Both the position numbers and the translations under genes were made by a program. Shown piece by piece: positions 35,501-44,650 of a stretch of DNA of 64,000 nt (position 1 is the stretch's first letter; each line of letters opens with the position of its first letter). The DNA comes from Dendrophyllia cribrosa (taxonomy: Eukaryota > Cnidaria > Anthozoa > Scleractinia > Dendrophylliidae): NCBI GenBank assembly GCA_024195265.1, contig JAJLRJ010000010.1, forward strand, positions 23,908,681 through 23,972,680, in the 5' to 3' direction. Below the pieces are notes generated by a model. The model was not told the DNA's origin. It saw nothing but the letters and a program-made list of their open reading frames with translations, and did not search any database.

Positions 35501-37390
35501 GGAATGTCTAAGCAAACGCTTGGAATGTCGTTTGTACTGTTTTTCCACATCATTTTAGTGCCTTTACAGGGAACCCCAACGAGGAATGTCTAAGCAAACA
35601 CTTGGAATGTCGTTTGTACTGTTTTTCCACATCGTTTTAGTGCCTTTACAGGGAACCCCAACGAGGAATGTCTAAGCAAACGCTTGGAATGTCGTTTGTA
35701 CTGATTCTCCAAATCATTTTAGCACCTTTCAAGGAAACTGTGTGAAAGCGAACACAGTTTGAGCTTTTCGGTTCTTTTAGCTGAATATTTCAGCGGTATA
35801 AAATTTTAGGGAAATTAATCTTATCTCCCGAATCTGCTTCCTGCTTTCACCTTTCCGAAAATCCTAGCTGACCTAATTTCATACCCAAAACGACATTTTT
35901 TGTCCCTCCGAAAACCAAAGGAGTTAAAAAACGAAAGTTTGAGGCAACATTTTACTTAAGGTGGCTCCAAGTAGTTTTTTGGGGTCACACTTCCTTTTTT
36001 GAATGCGCTTATACATAATCTTCCTTTAGCTCAATGAATCTAAATTTGATACCAGATGCTAGGCTTGGATACTTGACGTTTTCGTTCTTTTTAAACTGCA
36101 TTTGAATGAAAAGCTCGATCTCTTTATTGCCGAGGAATTAGTCAGAGCAATTTGCAGGGAGTAATAATTTAAGTCTGAGGAAACTTTCTGTGGTAATTTA
36201 ATGATAATTTGTGAGACCATGGAATGTTTTGACCGTTTATATTTCAAACATGAAAAAAAAAAAGTCTTAAAGCTGTTTTAGCGATTTATTTAAAATCGAA
36301 CAGTTTAACTATAATTTGTTTAAAATTTTCCCATTTAGTGTGCTACACTGTAACGCATTTATTCGCTTGTCGAGGGTAGCCCCTAAAATCGCAATATATT
36401 CAGGAAAAACTGATTTTCGCCATATTTGTTTACCGTTGCTATGGAAATACTGATCAACATAAAAAGAGCATCATCCAAAAGTTTATCCAAGCCTAACATC
36501 TGGTATCAAATTTAGTTTCATTGAGCTAAAGTAAGATTATGTATAAGCGCATTTAAAAAGGGAAGTGTGGCCCAAAAAAAACTACTTGGAGCCTGAGTCC
36601 GTAAGAAAACTTTAGTTTTTTATCTTAAATTTATTACATTTTTTTAAGATGACTAAGCCCTTGCGAACAGCTTTTCACCGATACGATTCCCTGGGTGCTC
36701 CCGTTCGAAGTATTAGTCACTGGCTGGTTCATCGATTTTTTTAGAGCCTGGTTAAAGACTGGTTTACCTCGTTCTTAGAAAAAAACAGGCTTACCAGGCT
36801 TGCCAGTAATACCCGGGTTAACCAGGTATTATTACATTTTTTTTAAGATGACTAAGCCCTTGCGAACAGCTTTTCACCGATACGATTCCCTGGGTGCTCC
36901 CGTTCGAAGTATTAGTCACTGGCTGGTTCATCATTTTTTTTAGAGCCTGGTTAAAGACTGGTTTACCTCGTTCTTAGAAAAACCAGGCTTACCAGGCTTG
37001 CCAGGAATACCCGGGTTAACCAGGCTTTTTTGCACATTCGGTTCAAGCCTGGTTAGCCTGGATTGAGAACCAGGAAACCCAGGTTCTTTCAACCAGGCTT
37101 GGACCCTGGTTAACCCTGGTTTAACCAGGCTTTTGGTGCAAGGGGCAGTAGCTTTGCATAACAAAACTTGTTGCTGTTGCAGTAAAGTTTACTCTTTCTG
37201 TCTTAGGGATCGTTTCCGAACCACGGTGAATGTTATCGGGGATGCAATTGGGGCAGGAATAGTAGCACACCTGTCACAATTGGAGCTGAGGGAAGCTGAC
37301 CAAGCAAATATGGAGATGGGCCGAGAGGACGAGAACCTGATTGAGAAATACACGACCAAGGATCCGGACGAGGTCGTGACAGGTGTCTAA
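21472..37390 (+). CDS. SLC1A: SLC1 family excitatory amino acid transporter (EAAT-like), split gene
   Basis: A host gene in at least six coding exons over 15.9 kb. The product is a plasma-membrane, sodium-coupled glutamate/aspartate transporter. Exon order follows the family exactly: TM1-TM3 with the start [10 protein letters not shown], the variable extracellular loop, TM4-TM6, HP1, TM7 with NMDGTA, HP2, and TM8 with DWF...[12 protein letters not shown]. The Arg in DRFRTTVN is the residue that in human EAATs selects acidic amino acids; neutral exchangers (ASCT) lack it. The assembled exons give about 520 residues, and a stretch of roughly 15 residues after the exon ending LDLLR was not located, so one short exon is missing from this model. 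All junctions found use GT-AG and internal phases agree. The start is the only ATG before TM1. A possible AATAAA lies at 37792. Introns contain numerous repeats. The gene appears intact. Confidence 0.93.
21960..22845 (+). other. Transporter intron 1, unrecognised part
   Basis: No exon-like sequence recognised for the missing ~15-residue stretch. AT-rich with short open frames only. Confidence 0.4.
22846..23760. mobile_element. TIR element with internal dispersed repeat
   Basis: About 915 bp in an intron. Arms of about 130 bp are inverted: ACGAGGACTTGCAAAATGCG through TAAAGAACTTCTCTA on the left, its near reverse complement (23650-23740) on the right. The outer parts contain repeats of TAAAACGAGGACTTG. 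The middle (23183-23392) also occurs at 50.8 kb. No coding capacity. Confidence 0.75.
23183..23392. repeat. Dispersed repeat, copy 1
   Basis: Begins TATGTGTTTGTTCATTCATT and matches 50801-51030 with a 25-bp difference in the middle. In the 50.8 kb copy it is not flanked by the inverted arms seen here. Confidence 0.75.
23945..23987. repeat. Short perfect palindrome
   Basis: AAGGAATCAGAGAATTAA, a 5-nt spacer, then the exact reverse complement. Confidence 0.9.
24504..24536. repeat. (GTT)n microsatellite
   Basis: About ten GTT units inside the transporter intron. Confidence 0.9.
24537..25574 (+). other. Intron remainder with unassigned 140-codon frame
   Basis: A plus-strand frame at 24574-24996 is open for 140 codons but has no recognised domain. 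It lies within the transporter intron and shares phrases such as GCTTTCTTTTGGCTCGT with the sequence just downstream (25040-25070), which suggests repeat-derived DNA. A polyadenylated gene here cannot be supported. Confidence 0.35.
25575..25906 (+). CDS. SLC1A: Transporter middle exon (extracellular loop, TM4)
   Basis: Starts after TTTCATAG, frame 0, and ends ATGTG before GTAAGAG. It encodes the variable extracellular loop with several N-x-S/T sites ([16 protein letters not shown]), then [20 protein letters not shown] and the start of the next segment, [12 protein letters not shown]. The start phase does not match the end of exon 1, which is why a short exon between them is expected. Confidence 0.9.
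26123..26157. repeat. (AAT)n microsatellite, SINE tail
   Basis: AAT array abutting the 3' end of the minus-strand SINE. Confidence 0.9.
26158..26290 (-). mobile_element. tRNA-derived SINE
   Basis: Read on the minus strand, a tRNA-like head (26272-26201) has a box A (AACTCAGTGGTAGAGC) and a perfect box B (GGTTCAAATCC). It is followed by a CTCGG/CCGAG hairpin and a tail ending in an ATT array. The anticodon stem has a mismatch at the loop and the apparent loop would read AGA. The variable region is too short for tRNA-Ser, so this is a tRNA-like promoter, not a functional tRNA gene. Confidence 0.75.
26461..26506 (-). mobile_element. Second SINE tail fragment
   Basis: Shares TTTTCAAACATGAGAGAATA with the tail at 26157-26180 and is again followed by an AAT array. 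The tRNA-like head is missing. Confidence 0.6.
26507..26543. repeat. (AAT)n microsatellite
   Basis: About twelve AAT units running into AAACTTTATTACTG. Confidence 0.9.
26544..26840 (-). mobile_element. Possible LINE 3' end
   Basis: Begins with AAACTTTATTACTGTTTATA directly after a microsatellite, like the reverse complement of the LINE 3' ends at 11.2 and 46.8 kb. The 78-codon minus frame has no recognised domain. The extent is uncertain. Confidence 0.4.
27049..27595. mobile_element. Nested palindromic TIR elements
   Basis: The outer element has ends AGCCTGGTTTTTACTAGCGA and an inverted counterpart ending AACCAGGCTT, with CATAAG-type subterminal repeats. Inside (about 27091-27376) is a second pair of the same design: CCTGGTTCCCACTCGCGACG and its inverse, with GGAAGCGG-type repeats. 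Both look like one family, one copy inserted in another or a duplicated end pair. No ORF. Confidence 0.75.
27640..27873 (+). CDS. SLC1A: Transporter exon (TM5-TM6, start of HP1)
   Basis: Acceptor TTGTCCACAG, donor AG|GTAAGTT. It encodes [20 protein letters not shown], a TM segment with [20 protein letters not shown], and the beginning of the serine-rich HP1 motif, YGTAS. Confidence 0.95.
27874..29456 (+). other. Transporter intron, mostly unrecognised
   Basis: Contains a short GAACC array near 28171-28192. A stretch from 28380 begins TACAGTCGAACCAGTATATA, like a TIR-element start, but no matching right end was found. Confidence 0.4.
29457..29735. mobile_element. 279-bp TIR element, copy 1
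   Basis: Ends ACAATCGTTATCAAAAACCTTCGACCAC and inverse GTGGTCGAAGGTATTTTGCAGACGATTGT (imperfect). It has a C-rich stretch and a G-rich stretch inside. No ORF. Nearly identical to the copy 1.54 kb downstream. Confidence 0.85.
29736..30996 (+). other. Intron sequence between the two 279-bp copies
   Basis: No recognised feature. The short frame at 30025-30273 has no domain. Confidence 0.4.
30997..31275. mobile_element. 279-bp TIR element, copy 2
   Basis: Same length and orientation as copy 1, with only two base differences noticed. Either recent independent insertion or a local duplication. Confidence 0.85.
31293..31848. mobile_element. TTAA-flanked family A copy in intron
   Basis: 556 bp between TTAA 31289-31292 and 31849-31852. 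Terminal inverted repeats CCTTATTTGGCCTGGGG and the inverse ending AATAGGG. Interior matches the 10.2 kb copy, but the G tract is short. Confidence 0.85.
31853..32485. repeat. Dispersed repeat B, copy 2
   Basis: Matches 9562-10215 along its full length. TTAA at both ends. It lies directly beside a family A element, as at 9.5-10.8 kb, so A and B may move or be copied together. Confidence 0.8.
32577..32771 (+). CDS. SLC1A: Transporter exon (HP1, TM7)
   Basis: Acceptor TACTTTAG, donor ACTGT|GTAAGT. It completes HP1 ([11 protein letters not shown]), then [18 protein letters not shown] with the ion- and substrate-binding NMDGT motif of TM7. The HP1 motif reads GTASSAATLP: two of the four serines seen in vertebrate EAATs are alanine here. 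Confidence 0.96.
33032..33166 (+). CDS. SLC1A: Transporter exon (HP2)
   Basis: Acceptor TTCATTCATAG, donor TTTAT|GTAAGA. It encodes the HP2 re-entrant hairpin, [18 protein letters not shown], and the start of TM8, WAVDWF. HP2 is the extracellular gate of the transporter. Confidence 0.95.
33167..35300 (+). other. Transporter last intron, unrecognised part
   Basis: Short open frames on both strands with no domain. Nothing recognised. Confidence 0.4.
35301..35735. repeat. Tandem repeat, ~81-bp period
   Basis: Five full units and a partial one, each starting near AGTGCCTTTACAGGG and containing AACGAGGAATGTCTAA. The first unit is longer (94 bp) through extra T and TA bases. Intronic. Confidence 0.9.
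35963..36593. mobile_element. Long-TIR element
   Basis: 631 bp with arms of roughly 120 bp. The left end is GGCTCCAAGTAGTTTTTTGG; the right end is the near reverse complement ending AAACTACTTGGAGCC. The arms continue through GCGCTTATACATAATCTT. No ORF with a recognised domain. Confidence 0.85.
36633..37030. repeat. Tandem duplication, 198-bp period
   Basis: The unit beginning ATTACATTTTTTTAAGATGA occurs at 36633 and 36831. Both copies include TTCACCGATACGATTCCCTG and end in the CCAGG-rich sequence, so the duplication includes part of the next feature. Confidence 0.9.
36940..37146. repeat. CCAGG-rich repeat, copy 1
   Basis: Runs of CCAGGCTT, CCTGGTT and GCCAGG in both orientations, ending AACCAGGCTTTTGGTGCAAG. 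The same end occurs at 61.2 kb. The tract ends about 60 bp before the last transporter exon. Confidence 0.85.
37207..37390 (+). CDS. SLC1A: Transporter last exon (TM8, C-terminus)
   Basis: Acceptor CTGTCTTAG; stop TAA at 37388-37390. It encodes [19 protein letters not shown], then a charged cytosolic tail with [17 protein letters not shown]. The tail ends TGV; a PDZ-binding role cannot be inferred with confidence. Confidence 0.95.
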
Positions 37391-38545
37391 AATATGTCAC
37401 GAGAGAGATTAAGCATCAATTCACCAACAGGGCCCATATTATTACCTTGTGAAAATAATCCAGGATTCATTACGGTGAAGGGGGCGTGGATACTCCCGTC
37501 AATTTAAGATAGGTGTGTGCCGCGAAGATTTTTAAACGCTGACCGGCATTTAAGGGAAGCAAATGAAAAAAAAAAACACAAAAAAGGAAAAGCACTAACT
37601 CGGAATTGTGTGTACATGTCGTTTTTATTTCTTTTCTATACATGGAAAGTTTAGCATCAGGCATAGAATACTAGATTCAGGCTAAATTAATTAATACGCC
37701 ATCATAACCATATATTTTCCTTTTAGCTGGATGTTAAGGTACTGTACGTAAAGTAATACCATTTAAAGGAACCCTAACCAAGGATCACAATAATAAATAG
37801 GATACCCTATTTAAGAGCACCTCGAAAACCATACCCAGTATCCCTACATAGCTTACATATGAAAATTACCCCTCCCCCCCCCCCCCCCTCCCTCGGGATT
37901 CATTAATAGACTGTATTGCCTGCTTGCCTGCTAATTTCGAAAGTTATGTAAGAAGGTATTCTGTTAAAACCAAAAAAAAGTTGGCTCATTCTTTCTTAAA
38001 AGTAGCTCAAAAGTAAACGCGGATCCCCTATTTTTATAAAGGCCGGACCAGACGGGAACGAGGGTTAAAACTCCTTGTGAGCGCGCGAGAGTCAATAAGA
38101 GTGCTTGACAGATGAGGCCAAATGAGAGCGAGAGTTCAGAATCCCCGTAGACTCCAATGGAAATTTACACGCATTCAAACACTTCAAGAGCACACGAGAG
38201 TCGCCGATAGTGTATGTGACTTTGAGGCCAAACAAGAGCGAGTGTTTGAACTCTCATCAACTCATGTTCAGTTTGGCCCGGACTTTTACTGGTTTTTCTT
38301 TTTTTTTATACGAATCCAAAGACTTTCAGTTGAGGACCTTTCAGAGTTTATGAATTAGTTATGCGCAAGGCGATCACCGTAAATTGATGGCTTTTTATAC
38401 AGGAATTTTTAATGCGAGACGGTTTTAACGGCGATTTTCAGTGCAATTGCAGGGAAATCGCTGTAAAATCGCGGTAGAGAGCCACCATTGCACGGTCGCT
38501 AAAAAAAAGAGAGCTAGCTTTTAGGTATCTATTTTTTTTCGCTGT
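37391..38545 (+). other. Downstream of transporter; no further gene recognised
   Basis: Probably includes the 3' untranslated region. AATAAA occurs at 37792-37797. A C homopolymer lies near 37870. The open frame at 38122-38358 has no domain. Confidence 0.4.
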
Positions 38546-39117
38546 AACAATTTAAAAAAAATGGACATTGTCAAGGGGTGTTAACCGAGAGCTGTGTATA
38601 AAATCTTTTCTATAAGTTAATACTCCTTTCGATTTACACTTGTTTTACTCTGCAATATAATGTTACGTAGTCCGATGTATATTCTATCATGTTTGAATAA
38701 AATAGCTTTTAGTCCAAAGCTAAGAGTAGACGTGGTCAGGGTGTCTGTTTACTAAGAATGATTTTAACTTCCTTCACACGGCAACTGTATTTGAACAACT
38801 TCAAAAAGTTGGCAAACTCGTAACAATTTTGTAACAATTAAAAAAAGGGACATTGTCAAAGGGTGTTAACCGAGAGCTGTGTATAAAAAGCTTTTTCTAT
38901 AAGTTAATACTCCTTTCGATTTACATTTGTTTTACTCTGCAATGTAATGTTACGCAGTCCGATGTATATTCTATCATGTTTGAATAAAATAGCTTTTATT
39001 CCAAAGCTAAGAGTAGACGTGGTCAGGGTGTCTGTTTACTAAGAATGATTTTAACTTCCTTCACACGACAACTGTATTTGCACAACTTCAAAAAGTTGGC
39101 AAACTCGTGTTTATTAC
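38546..39117. repeat. Tandem duplication, 287-bp period
   Basis: Two copies, starting at 38546 and 38833, from AACAATTnAAAAAA through TTGGCAAACTCGT. They differ at scattered bases. No coding content recognised. Confidence 0.9.
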
Positions 39118-39606
39118 GCAAAAAACTTCCAGAATCCTCTACCTCGTTCTCAGGCATAGACGTTGAATTGAGTGTGAGGGTCAGTTTAGAAAGTGAACAG
39201 TAAGTAATAACAGTAAGTAATAAGTAATTTGCCTTGAAACGTCTGCACTTCAAATACGAGTGGCGAAAAAGTTGGCGAGAATAGTTATTTGTCGACACCA
39301 TGTTTGCCAACTGTCGAGGTCACGTTCCTATACGCCAACTTGAGTTTGACAACGGCCGCAGGATGCAATGTGGATAATATACTCCACATTCCCCTTTCCT
39401 GTTCTCAATCTCCTCCTCCGTTTACAGTGCAGCGTTGCCGTCATCTCCATGATCTCCAAAACCTGACATACGGCTGCGGTACAGTGTTTCCAATTCCAGT
39501 TTTCGTCTCCACTGTTCCTGATCTGAATACTCATTGCTACTGTTATTCGGCTCTAATTTACCATTTGTAGCAGAGTTACCTGGCTTCCTGTGGCGGCGGC
39601 GCCCTC
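39118..39606. other. No recognised feature
   Basis: Sequence downstream (minus strand) of the cold-shock domain. Minus-strand codons are charged and basic near 39600 but stops are frequent. No reverse transcriptase was seen. Confidence 0.35.
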
Positions 39607-39926
39607 GTCAATGAATATCTCTATAGGTGCGGTACAAACGTCTATTGCAGTCCAGGGTATATACGCTTCCCTGAACATGATTTCCATCTAGTCCTGTCAC
39701 ATTCACTGCTTGAAGATCTTTTTCTCCACAAACCACATCGCACTCCACACTCTCTCCATCCCCGACACTGTACAAACACTTTTATTAACTATTCTTCTTG
39801 ATGGCAGTTCGATGAACAAATACATCCTTTTTATTGTCATCTCTGTTGATCGCGATGAGACCATAACCATTCTTCATGTTAAACCATTTTACTTTGCCGG
39901 TCATTTCTCTCTCAACAAATATCTTC
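39607..39926 (-). pseudogene. Cold-shock domain (Y-box type) next to retroelement
   Basis: Read downward from 39926, the frame begins with a short charged stretch, then [13 protein letters not shown] (RNP1 region) and [14 protein letters not shown] (RNP2 region). Two stop codons (39787-39782) follow, after which the same frame continues with [19 protein letters not shown] and VNVTGLDG, the rest of the domain. Cold-shock domains bind single-stranded nucleic acid. The two stops and an extra residue before INRDD show decay. The domain lies in the same orientation as a gag-protease fragment and was adjacent to it before a TTAA element inserted between them. It could instead be a processed Y-box pseudogene that landed there by chance. 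Confidence 0.8.
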
Positions 39927-39930
39927 TTAA

Positions 39931-40443
39931 AGTGCACATGAAGTGAAATTTCACCACCGTTTTTTTCCGATATTCTGAAAATAGGTGTTTTAAGAATAAT
40001 TGTGCTGAGTGAATAAGTCACTTGAAGTGACGGGAACATATTTTAACAAGCGACGCAAGTTGGGCATATTAGACAAGGACATGGGTTCTAGTGACGTCAT
40101 TAGTGTGTTTACAACTGATCGCGTCACTTGTTTTACAGTGGAATTTTGGCAACTTGTGGAATGATTCTCAGTTCTATTAAATATGTTTGAAAGCGACGCG
40201 AATTTTCGTTCCCTTCTCCGCCAGGTTTTGTTGTGATCGAACACACGAATTACGTCAGAAATACCTTTTTGGCGGCGCTCAAAATGTCGCAAATTTCAGG
40301 CCCCAGCGGAAGTTTTGAAACCGCTACAAATAGTGGATCCTTTTCGCGCAAAAGAGGAAAACGACGGGAAATGAAATAAATGTGATTTAAACAACATAAA
40401 ACCTCAGAACAAAACGGTAGTGAAATTTCACTTCATGTGCACT
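39931..40443. mobile_element. TTAA-flanked TIR element
   Basis: 513 bp between TTAA 39927-39930 and 40444-40447. The terminal inverted repeats are 33 nt with one mismatch, starting AGTGCACATGAAGTGAAATT. Termini differ from family A. No ORF with a domain. piggyBac-type target site. Confidence 0.9.
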
Positions 40444-40447
40444 TTAA

Positions 40448-41625
40448 CCTCCCTTTTGCTGTCAACATCCTTTTTGCATGATCTCGACACTGTAACTATG
40501 ATGAGCGGTTGATACATTACGTGTTTCAATTTCCATATTCTGCCTGGTTGATGAGTTAGGAATAGAGAGCTTGAACGCGCCTTCTGGTCCTAGAATAAGG
40601 TTGCATCCACTACTTGCACAATAAATCTAGGCCAAAGATGCCTTCCAACTCGATCTCTGCGATCCAGACCTCGTGTCTGTCACTCCTCCCTTCCACTTCC
40701 AAGTCAAACGTTCCCCTACCTTAAGAAACGCGTTCGAACTTCCATCTGTCAATCTTCGCTATTACAGCTGGGTTTACGATTGTCACATTGAAACCCGTGT
40801 CCACCATCAATGATACATCCACTTTCTCCAGTTTACCACGGACATGACCACACTTCTCTTTTGTGGTACGAATAGAACGAGCTCACAGCGGATATACGGG
40901 CCTCTTCTGACCTCCCTGGCGCTCATTTCTTTGATTAAGGTCCGGTGCTGAATGAGGTCGTCTCATACAATTACGTGAGAAATGTCCCCGCTCACCACAA
41001 TTCCAACATTCACCTCTGCGGTAGCCATTCCTCGGGTACCACGCGCCTCCTCTGACATGCACTCCGACCAGAACTACTCATCATTCTCTTCAAAAATTCC
41101 TCCAGCAACCTATTTTGTTTTACTCTGTTTCTTTTTATCTCCTGTAGAAAATCGCTCACCTCCGGCTTGTCAGTCATCGGACTTGAGACTGCGGTCGTAC
41201 GGTATGAGCGACCGTGCTGCTGACGCTCTGACACTTGAATTGCTGGTGTAATGTTTTTGGTGTACTTTGCAACACTTTCCATCGAACCTCTCTTTGCACA
41301 ATCGAGCCAATGAAATGGCCTTTCGCGAATGCCTCTTGCACAGTCCCTGACGCCTCATCCTCGTTCCCAGGGTTTCTTATCTTCCCGCCCAGGGGAGCGA
41401 GAGAAGAGAGACCCTGGTCTAGTCTGGTCACGTGCGTCCTAAAATCAGGCATGCGATGTAACATATAAACGATTCGAGGGATGGGCGGCAAAGTGTGTCC
41501 GCTCTAGCTGAGCATTGCGAATCGAAACAAATCCAAAATCGTCCGGCGGCTCGCGACAAATGTGAAGCGGCGGTCATCCGCAGACTTCGAAAACATATCC
41601 ACATCGACTGGTTTTGAGAGAGCAA
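40448..41625 (-). pseudogene. Gypsy-like gag and protease remnant
   Basis: Minus strand. The gag part (about 41625-41010) includes QEAFAKGHFIGSIVQREVR and, near its end, a CCHC zinc knuckle (41008-40967) with CWNCGERGHFSRNC. After a TGA the same frame gives a retropepsin: VDVSLMVDTGFNVTIVNP with the catalytic Asp at about 40801, followed by HEVWIAEIELEG and FGLDLL. A TAA separates the two halves of the protease and a frameshift follows near LLC. Gag packages RNA; the protease processes the polyprotein. No reverse transcriptase, RNase H or integrase, and no LTRs were found. It may be interrupted near 41360-41430 by unrelated sequence. Confidence 0.8.
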
Positions 41626-44104
41626 GTTGCTTTAGGATCTGTAAATTAACGGTTGAGTAATTGCCACGGCGCTTGAAGATTTACCTCATTAAAGCTTATT
41701 TTGAACTTCTACGGAATGATTTATGTCATTATTCCGAACTGGGATGAATTATCGCTACATGTTATTTAGCAGGCGATCTTCAAGCTTCAATTGAGAGGCA
41801 CGTACATTTAATTGCCGCCGTCTGTTCTCGGACGCGGATAACAAAAGAAGAAAGAAGCGGCGGTCACGGACGAAATTTGTGACATACAGATCAACTGTAT
41901 ACTTTTATAACAGGAAACGAGCAAGAAAAGATAATCATAATATATTTTTCTTCATAGATGAGGCATGTTTTGTTCAAGTTCCAGTCGTTTGAATGTCTAT
42001 ACAAGATGGCGTATTTGACTATTTTATATGTACAATGAAACATTTCATTGTTTCCTTATACATATACAATAGATATCGAGCAATTGTCACATCTCTATTT
42101 TGGTGATCTAAGGGGAACAAATATGTCGTAGACCTTCTTGGGAAAGCTATTCTAAAGGCTTCTTTATACATTTTGCGACTGGCGGGAGTCGTGCTTGACC
42201 TGTCACTTTTACAATACTTTTGTTTTATAATCACCTTTATAATACTGAGTTGGTTCAAATTGAAATCTCTATTCAGCCAGCAGAAATTGTTTTTTATAAA
42301 AATTAATCAGATGTCTGAAATGCAGTTTATGATGAATTTAGGAAGTTGGGGGAAGGGGATTTCCTGTTACAGATCACAGATTTGCTTTTCAGACTGTCTG
42401 ATATATTTTCACAGTCACATTGGTTATCCATGCATCACGTGGGGCGTCACATAGGTGGCAGCGCATGCTCGATGGAAAAGCAAACGGATGCTCGCAGTGG
42501 TTTCTTTCGTTTGGCGTAGCTCGGCGCAGGAGAATCCACTGTTCGCAGGGTAATCGCTAAACAGTAAACGTTTAAAAGGAGTCATTCTTATAGAAATAAG
42601 TGGCCGGGTATTCTTTAGTTTAGCCTTATTTACCAGTTGTTCACATGCCACAATTTGTTGCAGTTTTCGGTTTGTATTTTTAACCAAAAGGACATTAATT
42701 TAAAACAGATTTGTTCTAATTTCACAGTGAGCCAAAACTAAGAGGCCGATTACATGAGACTATATGAGAAAAAAGTGTCCCGCCTGCCAGGGTTACCCTA
42801 CCTGCCGAGGTGAGACAACACACCCACCCGAGTTGTCTCGCCCACCGAGATGAGTTGGCGATTCTCATGTAAACGGTTGGTTGAATTTTTCAAAGAAATA
42901 AGTGAAAAGTTCGCTCGCGGCCAGCGAAACTCGGGTGGAGGGCTGTCTTGGGTACCCGAGACCATTTAAATGGGCCCTTAGACCCCAATATTAAGACATT
43001 TAATCATCCCATACTATACTGAACTGATATATTACCCTTATGCCTAGTTTGTGTTTAGAGTTGAAGCTTGTTTGACCTTGTGAATGAAATATCAGAAACA
43101 AATACTTTTGAGTTAGTGTCATACTTAAGTTATTGAATTATAATAAGAATCGCGTATGTTAAAGAAAACTGGCATTCTTATCAGTAAGCTATTGGCAAAA
43201 ACCAATATTTCATGCTATAGAAAAAGCAATTGTCTAAATCAAACAAAACAGTTAATGAGAACAAGCATACTGTACTGAGATAATTGAAAGTAATTGCCAT
43301 GACACACTGAAATTGAAACGGTCCCCCGGTTGCTTTAGAAACACAAAGATGCTGTCCGAAGCAGAGCTTTCTTATTTCAAGAACGAAACTTGTAACCCAA
43401 CACCTTGCTTGTATCAAAGAAAAATTCACTGCCTGACGAGTGAATCCCACGGTTTGGTATTCCAAGTTAGACTATGATTTGTGGGTGCTCATTTCTCAGG
43501 GGTGGTATGTCCTGAGCTTTCAATGCTTAGCTCCAGGTGATAATATCACATTTACATGTACACTATTTTGTGTGAGCACCCCTTGTAATAATAAACACAC
43601 TTTTAAAGATAGCACATAATAGTTTGTGACACTGTGACTGTAATTAATCAATAATGATTTTGATGATTTGACTATGATATTTATGATATGTTTGTTTTAG
43701 TACATTTCTTGTTATATTAAGGGTAGCTTTTAATTTTGTCTTCTATTCATTTAAAAAGAATCAACTATCTCTCAGATGTCATTATAATTGATTGAAATAT
43801 TGTTTTAACTAAGAAACACACATGCTGTACCTCTTCGTTTAATTAATTAACTATCAGTGATGTATATATTTTATACATAATTATTTTATTATCTCTTAAT
43901 TATGCATACTATTCATTGATAATTGTGATTAAGGATATAACCTGTGAATTTTAACTCTGTTTATTTCATCCCTTACCACAGTTAGATACTGTCATTTTTT
44001 CAGACTTCCCCATTCTTGGATTTGTATTGTCGATTTAATAAGTCCTGTAATTTCACAGGGAGATAATGCCAACAAAAAATAACCAGAGATTTTATATGGG
44101 GCTT
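41626..44104. other. No recognised gene
   Basis: AT-rich. A patch at 42720-42900 repeats GAGATGAG/CTCATGT-type words in both orientations. Open frames are short and without domains. Confidence 0.4.
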
Positions 44105-44650
44105 TAGAATTTCTGCGACAGTAGTCGGTGTGAGGTGCAGAATTTCTGTGGCACCGGTTGGTTTGGGGGTGCAGAATTTCTGCGGCACCAGTTCGGGTGG
44201 GGTGCAGAATTTCTACGGCACCAGTTGGGGTGGGGTGCAGAATTTCTGTGGCACTGGTTGGTTTGGGGGTGCAGAATTTCTTTGGCTCCGGTCGGTGAGT
44301 GGGCTCAGAATTTCTGCGGCACTGGTCGGTGAGTGGGCGCCGAATTTCTGCGGCACTGGTCGGGTTGGGGTGCAGAATTTGTGCGGCACCAGTTGGTGTG
44401 GGGGTGCAGAATTTTTGAGGCACTGGTCAGTTTGGGGGTGCAGAATTTCTGCAGCACCAGTTGGTGTGGGGTGCAGAATGTCTGTGGCACTGGTCGTTTT
44501 GGGGTGCAGATTTTCTGGGGCACCAATTGGTTTAGGGTGCAGAATTTCTGCGGCACCAATTGGTTTGGGGGTGCAGAATTTCTGCGGCACGGGTCGGTTT
44601 GGGGGTGTGGAATTTTCTGCGGCACTGGTCGGTTTGAGGGTGCAGAATTA
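44105..44650. repeat. Minisatellite, ~37-39 bp period
   Basis: About fourteen units of the type GTGCAGAATTTCTGCGGCAC followed by a G/T-rich half. The repeat keeps long frames open on both strands (up to 173 codons), because unit lengths are often multiples of three. No known protein repeat is recognised. Confidence 0.92.

Noticed and set aside
36940..37164. Collagen-like frame with [10 protein letters not shown] on the minus strand
   Set aside because: It is translation of the CCAGG repeat; the Gly-x-y pattern does not persist and similar frames arise on both strands.
40500..44100. Reverse transcriptase or integrase of the Gypsy-like remnant
   Set aside because: Searched on both strands by motif (YxDD, HHCC, DDE spacing) without success.
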